Part shown: one piece after another, positions 9,230 to 16,573 of the stretch
Position numbering within the stretch: position 1 is the stretch's first letter
Layout: every line of letters starts with the position of its first letter
Assembly (NCBI RefSeq): GCF_018129005.1
Contig: NZ_JAAEDL010000023.1
Span: 1 to 64,000, forward strand
DNA: 64,000 bases
Direction: 5' to 3'
DNA from: Neoroseomonas eburnea
GTDB lineage: Bacteria > Pseudomonadota > Alphaproteobacteria > Acetobacterales > Acetobacteraceae
Notes under the pieces: generated by a model
Told to the model about the DNA's origin: nothing
Seen by the model: the letters and a program-made list of their open reading frames with translations, nothing else
Database searches by the model: none
Made by a program: the position numbers and the translations under genes

Positions 9230-9305
9230 CGAGGCTCCGCCTCGTGCTCCGCTCGGGGGCGCCGCCCCCGAGGCCCCCGCCAGGGGACCGGGTCCCCTGG
9301 ACCTC
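9230..9305 (+). repeat. Diverged copy of the multi-hairpin repeat in the AraC-tlyA gap
   Basis: Starts two bases after the regulator's stop. It contains GAGGC..GCCTC, GGGGGCGCCGCCCCC and CAGGGGACCGGGTCCCCTG inverted repeats in the same order as the better-preserved copies near 14,694 and 40,378 (GGGGACACGGTCCCC there). The remainder of the gap, to about 9,564, shows no recognisable gene; it must hold the tlyA promoter if tlyA is not read through from upstream. Confidence 0.5.
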
Positions 9306-9564
9306 CCTGACCGCGTGCCTTCGGTGGAGCGGCGGCATGCGTGGGCGTGGAACGGGGCGGCAGGGGCCGCGAGAGCGGTCCTTGGCTCCCTGCACCGGCC
9401 GATCCGGAGGTCGCCGAGATTGGCGGCGACGGTCATCGCGAGCGTCGCCGAACCTTCGGTGCGCCCCGCCGGCGGCAAGCGGACGGAACCGCCCGGGCCT
9501 GGACGCATCCAGCCCGGCGCGCGCATCTTCCGGCCATGTGCACGCCCTTCCCGGCCCGGCAGCA

Positions 9565-10314
9565 ATGACACCACGGCCCGCACGACAGCGCGCCGACCTC
9601 GCTTTGGTCGAGCGCGGCCTCGTCGACTCCCGCGCCAAGGCACAGGCGCTGATCCTCGCCGGCAAGGTGTTTTCGGGGCAGAAGCGCGTCGCCAAGGCCG
9701 GCGACCTGCTGGCCGAGGGCACGCCGCTCGAGGTCCGCGGCCAGGACCATCCCTGGGTCAGCCGTGGGGGCATCAAGCTCGCGCATGCGCTGGCGCATTT
9801 CGGCCTGTCGCCGGCGGGGCGGATCGGCCTCGACATCGGCGCCTCCACCGGCGGCTTCACCGACGTGCTGCTGCAGCACGGCGCGGCGAAGGTCTATGCC
9901 GTGGACGTCGGCCACGGTCAGCTCGACTGGAAGCTGCGCAACGACCCGCGCGTGGTGGTGCTGGAACGCACCAACGCCCGGTACCTCACGGCGGAGCAAG
10001 TCCCGGAAGCGCCCGGGGCCGTGGTCTGTGACGCTTCCTTCATCGGGCTGCGCACGGTGTTGCCGGCGGCGCTCGCGCTGGCCGCCCCCGGCGCCTGGGC
10101 GGTGGCGCTGATCAAACCGCAGTTCGAGGCCGGGCCGGAGAAGGTCGGCAAGGGCGGCGTGGTGCGCGATCCCGCGATGCACGAGGAGGTCTGCGCCACC
10201 ATCCGCACCTGGTGGGAGGCGCTGCCCGGCTGGCGGGTATTGGGCATTGAAGCGAGCCCGATCACCGGGCCGGAGGGGAACCGGGAATTCCTGATCGCGG
10301 CCGCGAAGGCGTGA
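9565..10314 (+). CDS. tlyA: TlyA-family rRNA 2'-O-methyltransferase / putative hemolysin
   Basis: A 249-residue protein with an N-terminal S4 RNA-binding domain (about residues 8-65: RADLALVERGLVDSRAKAQA) and an FtsJ-type methyltransferase domain with the SAM loop LDIGASTGGFTD at 89-100. TlyA methylates the 2'-OH of rRNA cytidines, which affects capreomycin sensitivity in mycobacteria; the hemolysin name is historical. The late KPQFEAG and GPEGNREFL motifs are present. The upstream frame stays open but is arginine-rich and repeat-derived, so the ATG giving the S4 start is preferred. It is the last gene of the xseB-ispA-dxs neighbourhood. Confidence 0.92.
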   Translation: MTPRPARQRADLALVERGLVDSRAKAQALILAGKVFSGQKRVAKAGDLLAEGTPLEVRGQDHPWVSRGGIKLAHALAHFGLSPAGRIGLDIGASTGGFTDVLLQHGAAKVYAVDVGHGQLDWKLRNDPRVVVLERTNARYLTAEQVPEAPGAVVCDASFIGLRTVLPAALALAAPGAWAVALIKPQFEAGPEKVGKGGVVRDPAMHEEVCATIRTWWEALPGWRVLGIEASPITGPEGNREFLIAAAKA

Positions 10315-10329
10315 CGCTGCGGCGGTATT

Positions 10330-10460
10330 GTTCCGCGAAGGGCGCCGCCCCCCCCTGCCAAAGGCCACACGCCCTTCGGAACCCATCACTTGAGTTCTCG
10401 CGGGTGCAGGGGACCGTGTCCCCTGCTGGGGGAGCATGAGGGGGCGACGCCCCCTCATGC
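10330..10460 (-). repeat. Multi-hairpin dispersed repeat, inverted copy after tlyA
   Basis: Read on the minus strand, it gives GGGGGCGTCGCCCCC, then CTCCCCCAGCAGGGGACACGG, GTCCCCTGCACCCGCG, a spacer, then GGCCTTTGGC and a GGCGGCGCCC segment. The first blocks match the copies at 14,694 and 40,378 nearly base for base. It lies between the convergent ends of tlyA and the 10,711 gene. Confidence 0.75.
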
Positions 10461-10518
10461 CAGCGGCCGCTGCTCGCGACCGCGGGCATGAGGCTTTTCC
10501 TGCCCTCAGGTGCCGGGC

Positions 10519-10636
10519 GCAAACCTCCGGTTTGCTTGGCTTCGCCGGACCACCGGCGGGCCGCATTCGCGGCCTCGGCACGAGTCAAGATTTCGTGCCG
10601 CAGGTATCAGTCCCTGCCCGAGGGCGCCCGGGCAGG
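10519..10636. terminator. Array of five consecutive perfect hairpins (bidirectional terminator-like)
   Basis: Five adjacent exact inverted repeats: GCAAACC/GGTTTGC with a 3-base loop (10,519-10,535); CGCCGG/CCGGCG with a 4-base loop (10,543-10,558); GGCCGC/GCGGCC with a 4-base loop (10,559-10,574); CGGCACGA/TCGTGCCG with a 9-base loop (10,576-10,600); CCTGCCCG/CGGGCAGG with an 8-base loop (10,613-10,636). There is no U tract, so this is not a classical intrinsic terminator. It sits between convergent genes, where it could stop transcription from both sides, stabilise 3' ends, or be a structured non-coding element. Confidence 0.55.
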
Positions 10637-10710
10637 ATCCTGCGCCCCGGCCTTCTGTTTCGCTGGCCCCTGCGGTGCCAGACCCGCCGGAAGGCCGTGA
10701 GCGCCGCCGT

Positions 10711-12300
10711 TCAGCGCGCCTCGGCGGTGATCCCGAACATGCGCTGCGCCGCGGCTGCGTTCGGCGGCGGGCCTTGCACCTGCTGCAGCGTCACCGGCTG
10801 CGGCGGGTTGGCGCGGATCTCCACCGTCTGGGCCTGGCCGCGGATGAAGCGCTGCACGGCGTCGCGGATAGGGTCGAGCGTCGCCACCCCCGGCTGGGTC
10901 AGCGCGCCGCCGGCCATCGCGGCATATTGCTCGCGCAGCTGGGCCTCCGGCGTTCGCGTCTGCGCTGCCTGCATGGCGAGGAAGCGGCCGAACAGCGAGG
11001 CGTCGGCATAGCGGAGGCCGAAGGAGAGCAGCCGTGCCGACGAGAAATCCCCCGCCTGCATCTGCTGCTGCGTCAGGCCGTCCAGCGCCACCGCGAAGGA
11101 GAGCGCGCCCACCTCCCGCCCGGCGATCGACAGGTCGCGGATCTCGACACGTCCCGCCGCACCGTCAAAGGCGGTTTCGGCGGTGATCTCGCCCTCGATC
11201 GCCTGGTAGCCGAAGCGCGTCAGCCAGTCCGCGATCACCGGCAGCGGCTCCACGCGGATGCCGCGGAAGGCGACCGTACCGGTGCCCGAGCCGTCGGTGC
11301 GCGTCACATCCGCCGCGATGCGCATCTCAGCCAGGCCGCCGACCGGCCGCCCGCCCGCGGTGAGCTCGAGCCCGTCGAGTTCGATCGCGGCCTGCCCGAC
11401 CAGGCTCGGCGGCGTCTGCTGGCGCATCACCGCGGCGAGCGTGGTGCCGAAATCCATCCCGCTCATATTGAAGCGGCCAAGACGGAAGGCGTCGACGAGG
11501 CCGGCGTCGAGGCCGCCCATCTCCAGCCCTTCCAGGGACATGCGGGAAGGCTGCCCGGCGATCCAGTTCTCGACCGAGGCGGTGGCGAGGCGCATCGTTG
11601 TCGTGCCGGTGGCCTCGACGCCTTCGACGCGCAGCGCCTCGAGCCGCACCTGATCGGGCTCCGGCGGTCCGCCGGCAGTGTTGCGGGGCACCGTGAGCCC
11701 GCCGATCCGGATGGAGGCGACGCGCACATTCGTGCCGGCCTCCTCGGTCGCGAAGCCGCGGATCAGCGCCTCCGCAACGCCATCCTCGCGCAGGCCGTTG
11801 AGGGTGACTTCCTCGGCGGTGGCGCGCTTGCCCGGGCGCTCCATCACCACGGCGGTCATGCGCACCTGTTCCCCGGCAGGGTCGAGGGCCTCGGCGGCGC
11901 CGTAGGAGAGGCGGACGTCGCGACCCATCAGGCCGCGCAGCCGCGTGATGGCTGCGGGCTCGTTGGCCGGGACGGGCTGCGGCACCGCTGCCTGCGGGGC
12001 CGGTGCGGCGGGCGCCTGGGCGGCCGGCGGCTGGCCGGGCTTCCCTGGCGCCTGGGCTGTCGGCGGGGTGACCGGGGCGGCGGGGGCCCGCGCCGCAGGC
12101 GGCGGGGCGGGCGCGAAGCGTGGGCCCGGCCGCACCTGCTGCGGTGCGCCGAGTGGCGCCGGCTTCGTCGTGGGAAGCGCCTGCTGCGGGGCGCCCTGCG
12201 GCGCCGGCTTGGTCTGGGCCAGTGCGGCGCCGGCGAGCGCCAGCCCTGCGACCGTGGCGAGCGCTGCGGCCCTGAAGCCGATCCTGGCTGCTGCGTGCAT
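10711..12300 (-). CDS. Secreted protein of unknown function (weak DUF945/AsmA-like resemblance)
   Basis: A 529-residue protein. The ATG chosen has a clear AGGAGG ribosome site and begins a signal peptide (MHAAARIGFRAAALATVAGLA, ending near ALAQ). Residues 28 to about 110 form a low-complexity Pro/Ala/Gln linker with a repeated TKPAPxGAPQQ unit. The rest is a beta-rich body that recalls bacterial proteins of the DUF945/AsmA type, ending with a PPQPVTLQQVQ motif, but I do not recognise it firmly. It is probably periplasmic or envelope-associated. It is transcribed away from the VWA/DnaJ pair and ends next to the hairpin array. Confidence 0.75.
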   Translation of the reverse strand: MHAAARIGFRAAALATVAGLALAGAALAQTKPAPQGAPQQALPTTKPAPLGAPQQVRPGPRFAPAPPPAARAPAAPVTPPTAQAPGKPGQPPAAQAPAAPAPQAAVPQPVPANEPAAITRLRGLMGRDVRLSYGAAEALDPAGEQVRMTAVVMERPGKRATAEEVTLNGLREDGVAEALIRGFATEEAGTNVRVASIRIGGLTVPRNTAGGPPEPDQVRLEALRVEGVEATGTTTMRLATASVENWIAGQPSRMSLEGLEMGGLDAGLVDAFRLGRFNMSGMDFGTTLAAVMRQQTPPSLVGQAAIELDGLELTAGGRPVGGLAEMRIAADVTRTDGSGTGTVAFRGIRVEPLPVIADWLTRFGYQAIEGEITAETAFDGAAGRVEIRDLSIAGREVGALSFAVALDGLTQQQMQAGDFSSARLLSFGLRYADASLFGRFLAMQAAQTRTPEAQLREQYAAMAGGALTQPGVATLDPIRDAVQRFIRGQAQTVEIRANPPQPVTLQQVQGPPPNAAAAQRMFGITAEAR

Positions 12301-12434
12301 CCGGCGAACCTCCTGTTGCGGCGGCGCAGTAAAGCCCGTGGCGCGATCCGCCGCCAGCACTCGCGGGACGATCTTGGCGTGGGGTGTGAGCAGTTTCACA
12401 TGTCGGATCCAGAGCCCATCATGGGACCAGAGAC

Positions 12435-13145
12435 ATGACCCGCCCGCCTGCCCGCACCGGACCTGGCACCGAGGTCGCCGCCTTCCTCGAGAAGGTGGCG
12501 CAGCTCCCGGCGGCGCGGCCGGCGCGTGGCCGGCCGGGGCGGCTGGTCTTCGCGGTGGATGCCACCGCCTCCCGCCAGCCGGCCTGGGACCGCGCCTGCG
12601 CGCTGACCGGGGAGATGTTCCTCGCCACCCGGGACCTCGGTGGGCTTGCCGTCTCGCTCGCCTACTGGCGTGGCTTCATGGAGTTCGCCGCGACACCTTT
12701 CCTGACCGACGGCGCGGAGCTGGCGCGGCGCATGTCCACCGTGTCCTGCCTCGGGGGCCAGACGCAGATCCTGCGGGCCCTGCGCCATGCCCTGGCGGAA
12801 TCCCGCAAGGAGAAGGTCGGCGCCCTGGTGCTGGTTGGCGACGCGGTGGAGGAGGATGTCGACGCGCTCTGCCACGCGGCAGGCGAACTGGGCCTGTTCG
12901 GCACGCCGGTCTTCTGCTTCCACGAGGGCGCCAACCCGGTGGCGGGCAACGCATTCCGGCAGATCGCGAAGGTCTCCGGCGGCGCCTATGCCCCCTTCGA
13001 TTCCGCCGCCGCCGAGACGCTGCGCGAGCTGCTGCGCGCGGTGGCGGTCTATGCTGCCGGCGGGCGCGCGGCGCTCGCGGCCCTGCCGGGGGCGACGGCG
13101 GCACGCATCGCCGGCCAGTTGCCGCGCCCGAAAGGGGCTTCATGA
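12435..13145 (+). CDS. VWA-domain-like protein
   Basis: A 236-residue protein with a central von Willebrand A-like fold. RLVFAVDATASRQPAW (about residues 36-51) gives a MIDAS-type DxTxS strand end, followed by GGLAVSLAYWRGF and later ALVLVGDAVEEDVDAL strands. No signal peptide is seen, so it is probably cytoplasmic. Its stop overlaps the start of the membrane DnaJ gene (ATGA), suggesting coupled translation and a shared task, perhaps assembly or quality control of a membrane complex. The specific function is unknown. Confidence 0.72.
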   Translation: MTRPPARTGPGTEVAAFLEKVAQLPAARPARGRPGRLVFAVDATASRQPAWDRACALTGEMFLATRDLGGLAVSLAYWRGFMEFAATPFLTDGAELARRMSTVSCLGGQTQILRALRHALAESRKEKVGALVLVGDAVEEDVDALCHAAGELGLFGTPVFCFHEGANPVAGNAFRQIAKVSGGAYAPFDSAAAETLRELLRAVAVYAAGGRAALAALPGATAARIAGQLPRPKGAS

Positions 13146-13834
13146 CCTGGCTCGCCCTTGGCGCGCTGGCGCTGCTGCTGCTGTTCGCGGCGCTGTCGGC
13201 CTTTGCCCGGGCACCGGTCGCCACCGTGAAGAAGGCGGTGGCGTGGATCGCCGGCGGCATCGGCGTGGTGCTGCTCGCCGCGGTGCTGTTCAGCGGCCGC
13301 GGGCTTCAGGCGATCTGGACGCTTGCGTTCTTCGCGCCCCTGCTGGTGCAGGCCTGGCGGTCGTGGCGCAGCGCGCGCACCTTTTCGCGCGGCGGCCAGC
13401 CGCAGCCGGGGCAGCAAAGCCGTGTCACGACCGCGACGCTCGAGATGGTGCTGCACCACGACAGCGGGCGCATGACCGGGACGGTGACGCGCGGCCGCTT
13501 CGAAGGGGCGGATCTCGGAGATCTCGACCTTCCTGCGCTGCGCGCCCTGCTCGCGGATTGCGCCGCCGAGGACGCGGAGAGCGTGCCCCTGCTGGAGGCC
13601 TGGCTCGATCGCAGCCACCCGGACTGGCGGGCGGAAGCGCCGCGCCCGCCCGCCGAAGGACCGATGACGCGTGCCGATGCGCTCGCCATCCTTGGCCTCG
13701 CCGAAGGCGCGACAGAGGAGGATATCCGCGCCGCCCATCGCCGCCTGATGCGCGCCGCGCACCCTGACCAGGGCGGCAGCGCCTGGTTGGCGGCGCGGCT
13801 CAACGCGGCGCGGGACCTGCTGCTGGGGGGATAG
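13142..13834 (+). CDS. Membrane-anchored J-domain protein (DnaJ type III)
   Basis: A 230-residue protein. The N-terminus carries two to three hydrophobic segments (roughly 2-20, 32-52 and 57-70); a linker with a conserved LEMVLHHDSGRMTGTV stretch follows. The C-terminal J-domain starts near residue 176 (ADALAILGLAEGATEEDIRAAHRRL) and contains the essential His207-Pro208-Asp209 motif. J-domains switch on Hsp70 ATPase, so this would recruit DnaK to the membrane. The layout resembles the Tim14/DjlA-like membrane J-proteins of alphaproteobacteria. Co-translated with the VWA-like gene. Confidence 0.88.
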   Translation: MTWLALGALALLLLFAALSAFARAPVATVKKAVAWIAGGIGVVLLAAVLFSGRGLQAIWTLAFFAPLLVQAWRSWRSARTFSRGGQPQPGQQSRVTTATLEMVLHHDSGRMTGTVTRGRFEGADLGDLDLPALRALLADCAAEDAESVPLLEAWLDRSHPDWRAEAPRPPAEGPMTRADALAILGLAEGATEEDIRAAHRRLMRAAHPDQGGSAWLAARLNAARDLLLGG

Positions 13835-13946
13835 GCGGCGCAGGATGTGCCGCGTGCATCACCTTCCGCCACGCGCTGCATGTCGCGCCATCGGCCTGTG
13901 CCGCCATGGCCGCAATGTTGCCGACCTGGACCGGCAGGGTGACAGC

Positions 13947-14696
13947 ATGAACGCCACCCGCCGCGCGGCTTTCGCCGTTCCCATCGCCGCCCTCGCCGCC
14001 ATGGCGGCGGCCATTGCCCAGGATGCCGCCATCACCGGCACCGTCACCTACCGGGAGCGCATGGCCCTGCCGCCCGGCGCGGTGCTGGAGGTGGACCTGC
14101 TCGACATCTCGCGCGCCGATGCGGCGGCCGAACGCATCGCGGCGATGCGCATCGAGGCGACGGCGCAGCCTCCCATTCCCTTCACCCTGACCTTCGACGC
14201 GTCGCGCATTGACGAGCGCAAGACCTACGCCGTCGCAGCGCGCCTGCTGGTCGGCGGCCGGGTGCTCTTTCGGAATGACGTGGCCCACCCCGTGCTGACG
14301 CGTGGTGCCGGGACGCATGCGGAGATCCTGCTCCGTCGCGTCGCCACGCCGGCCGGACAGGCCGCACTGATCGGCCCGAACTGGATCGCCGAGGATATCG
14401 GCGGCCGTGGCGTGGTGGACCGGCTGCGGACGGAGATCACCTTCGGCGCCGAGGGGCGCGCCTTCGGCAGTGGCGGCTGCAACCGCTTCACCGGCGGCTA
14501 CACGCTGGAAGGCGAGCGCCTGCACTTCGGGCCGATGGCCTCCACCAACATGGCCTGCACGCCGGCGGCGATGGATCAGGAGGCGCGCTTCCACGCCGCC
14601 CTGGCCGAGATACGGGGATACCGCATCGAGAACGCCCTGCTGCATCTGTTGGATGAGCGTGGGGATGCGCTGGTGCGGCTGGCTCGCGCCGATTGA
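13947..14696 (+). CDS. YbaY-like plus META (HslJ-type) domain envelope protein
   Basis: A 249-residue exported protein. Residues 1-25 are a signal peptide ending at AIAQDA, with no lipobox Cys. The first domain (about 28-135: GTVTYRERMALPPGAVLEVDLLD) matches the YbaY family of envelope proteins. The second (about 140-245: GPNWIAEDIGGRG, GSGGCNRFTGGYT, MASTNMACTPAAMDQE) is a META/HslJ domain, found in heat-inducible outer-membrane proteins linked to novobiocin resistance. It probably works at the outer membrane in stress tolerance; no substrate is known. The hairpin repeat begins at its stop codon. Confidence 0.87.
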   Translation: MNATRRAAFAVPIAALAAMAAAIAQDAAITGTVTYRERMALPPGAVLEVDLLDISRADAAAERIAAMRIEATAQPPIPFTLTFDASRIDERKTYAVAARLLVGGRVLFRNDVAHPVLTRGAGTHAEILLRRVATPAGQAALIGPNWIAEDIGGRGVVDRLRTEITFGAEGRAFGSGGCNRFTGGYTLEGERLHFGPMASTNMACTPAAMDQEARFHAALAEIRGYRIENALLHLLDERGDALVRLARAD

Positions 14697-14832
14697 GGGG
14701 GCTTTGCCCCCTCAAGCTCCCCCAGCAGGGGACACGGTCCCCTACACCCGCGGATCCTTGAGTCATGGTTTCCAAAGGCCCTGCGGCCTTTGGCGGGGTG
14801 AGCCCGAGAGGGGCGGCGCCCCTCTCGGAACC
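14694..14832 (+). repeat. Multi-hairpin dispersed repeat, best-preserved copy
   Basis: Begins with the TGA of the META gene. It holds GGGGGCTTTGCCCCC, then GGGGACACGGTCCCC, AAAGGCCCTGCGGCCTTT and GAGAGGGGCGGCGCCCCTCTC, four strong inverted repeats. The first two blocks and the linker CTCAAGCTCCCCCAGCAGGG are shared almost exactly with the copy at 40,378 and, inverted, with the copy at 10,330-10,460. It lies between the convergent META and amidase genes, so a terminator or mRNA 3'-end role fits. Confidence 0.8.
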
Positions 14833-14850
14833 TTCCCCCCACCCAACGCC

Positions 14851-16287
14851 TCACGCCAGCGGCGGTCGGAATTGCGCCCATGGCCGCGCCCGTTCCAGCA
14901 AGGCCCCGAGGCGGAGCACGTCCGCCTCCGCCCCCCAGCGGCCGACGATCTGCAGCCCGGTCGGCAGGCCATCCGCACCGAAGCCGGACGGCACGGACAG
15001 CGCCGGATGCCCGGTGAGGTTGAAGGGGTATTGCGGCGAGGTCCAACCCTGCCGGGTGATGCCGCACTTCACGCCGTCCACCTCCACCTCGTCATGCGCC
15101 GAGTCGAAGGACGCGGGCAGGGCGGTGCGCGACATGGTCGGCATCAGCAGGGCATCGTACTGTTCCAGCAGCGCCTGCACCGCCCGGAACAGGCGGGTGC
15201 GCGCGAATTGCGCCTCACGGAACTGAACGAGGGAGAATTCGGCGCCGCGCTCCATGGCGACGATCGTCGCCGGGTCCATCTCGTTGCGCCAGCGCGGCAG
15301 GTAGGGCGCGAGCAGCACGGCGAAATTCGCCTGGTACAGGACGCGGCCCTCGTACTCCATCCAGTCGATCGCCTCGGTCACTTCCTCGACCTCCGCGCCC
15401 ATCTCGGCGAAGGCGGCGAAGGCGGCGCGGGTGTTCTCGGCCATGTCGGCAGCCACGCGGGGATTGGCGAGGCGCATGAAGCAGCCGAGCCGCAGCCCCG
15501 ACAGGTCCTCGCCGACGAGGGCGGGCGACAGAGGCCTCGGCGGGGCCGCGCCCGCTGCCCAGGGATCGGCCGGCGCCGGCCCGGCCAGCACGTCGAGCAT
15601 GACGGCGGCATCCGCCACGGTGCGCGTCATCGGCCCGGCGTAGCCGTGATTGGCGAAGGCGTCGCGCGCGGTCTCCAGCGGGACGGTGCCGAGCGTAGGC
15701 TTGAGCCCGACGACGCCGCAGCAGGCCGCCGGCCCGCGGATGGATCCGGCGCCATCGGTGCCGACGGCGAGCGGCGCGATGCCAGCGGCCACCGCCGCCG
15801 CGCTGCCGCCCGAAGACCCGCCGGAGGTGCGCGCCAGGTTCCAGGGATTGCGCGTGACACCGAAGGCAGGGCCGTCGGTCAGGCCCTTCACGCCGAACTC
15901 GGGCAGCGTCGTCTTGCCGAGGATGATGGCGCCGGCGGCGCGCAGCCGCGCGACGATGACGTTGTCCCGCGCGGCCGGCGGCGCGTCGTCGAAGATCCTC
16001 GAACCGTTGCGGGTCGGAAACCCGGCGATGTCCATCTGGTCCTTGATGACGACCGGGACGCCGTGCAGCGGGCCGAGCGGCGCCCCGGACATGACGGCCT
16101 GCTCGGCGCTGCGCGCGGCCTCGCGCGCCCGCTCACCCATCATGGTGATGAAGCAGTTGAGCCGGGGTTGCTCGCGCTCGGCCGCGGAGAGCGCGGCCTC
16201 CACGTACTCGACGGGTGAGAGCCGCTTCTTGCGGATCAGCGCCGCTGCACGGCGCGCGGACATGAAGAGCAAGTCGGCGTCACTCAT
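14851..16287 (-). CDS. Amidase (amidase-signature family)
   Basis: A 478-residue hydrolase of the Ser-cisSer-Lys amidase class, acting on amides or carbamates. Lys82 lies in VVIKDQMD. The Gly/Ser signature TSGGSSGGS contains the cis-serine (158/159). Ser182 in GTDGAGSIRGP is the likely nucleophile. It resembles aryl/aliphatic amidases and Asp/Glu-tRNA amidotransferase subunit A; there are no gatB or gatC neighbours, so a catabolic amidase is more likely. It lies on the same strand as, and 286 bases downstream of, a peptide-type binding protein and a class IV aminotransferase, suggesting uptake and breakdown of an amide-containing compound. Confidence 0.92.
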   Translation of the reverse strand: MSDADLLFMSARRAAALIRKKRLSPVEYVEAALSAAEREQPRLNCFITMMGERAREAARSAEQAVMSGAPLGPLHGVPVVIKDQMDIAGFPTRNGSRIFDDAPPAARDNVIVARLRAAGAIILGKTTLPEFGVKGLTDGPAFGVTRNPWNLARTSGGSSGGSAAAVAAGIAPLAVGTDGAGSIRGPAACCGVVGLKPTLGTVPLETARDAFANHGYAGPMTRTVADAAVMLDVLAGPAPADPWAAGAAPPRPLSPALVGEDLSGLRLGCFMRLANPRVAADMAENTRAAFAAFAEMGAEVEEVTEAIDWMEYEGRVLYQANFAVLLAPYLPRWRNEMDPATIVAMERGAEFSLVQFREAQFARTRLFRAVQALLEQYDALLMPTMSRTALPASFDSAHDEVEVDGVKCGITRQGWTSPQYPFNLTGHPALSVPSGFGADGLPTGLQIVGRWGAEADVLRLGALLERARPWAQFRPPLA

Positions 16288-16573
16288 GAGGAGGTTCCGG
16301 TTCGGCGGGTTATGGTTGACGTGCCGGTGTCCCGGAGGCGGCCGGAACAGCGGGCGGGGCAGGCGGCATGGGGCCCGACCGGGCCCCGTGCATGCGGATG
16401 CGCATCGCTCCGGGTGGCGGTTCGGCCGGCCGATGCAGTGGTCCTGGTGTCGCGTTCAGCTGCCAGGCGATCCCTGCGCACGCCGCCGCCGAGCCTCGCC
16501 ACCGAAGGGTCGGCAGCAAGACGCCGCGGCAGCGGGCACCGGCCGGGGCGGCCTCACGCCTCCGGAAGCCGCT

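Noticed and set aside
9565-10314. A toxin (hemolysin) role for TlyA
   Set aside because: The S4 plus FtsJ-type methyltransferase layout and the core-operon context point to rRNA methylation.
14694-14832. A CRISPR-like or IS-end reading of the hairpin repeat
   Set aside because: Copies are dispersed singly, vary at the distal end, have no spacers, no transposase and no evident target duplication.
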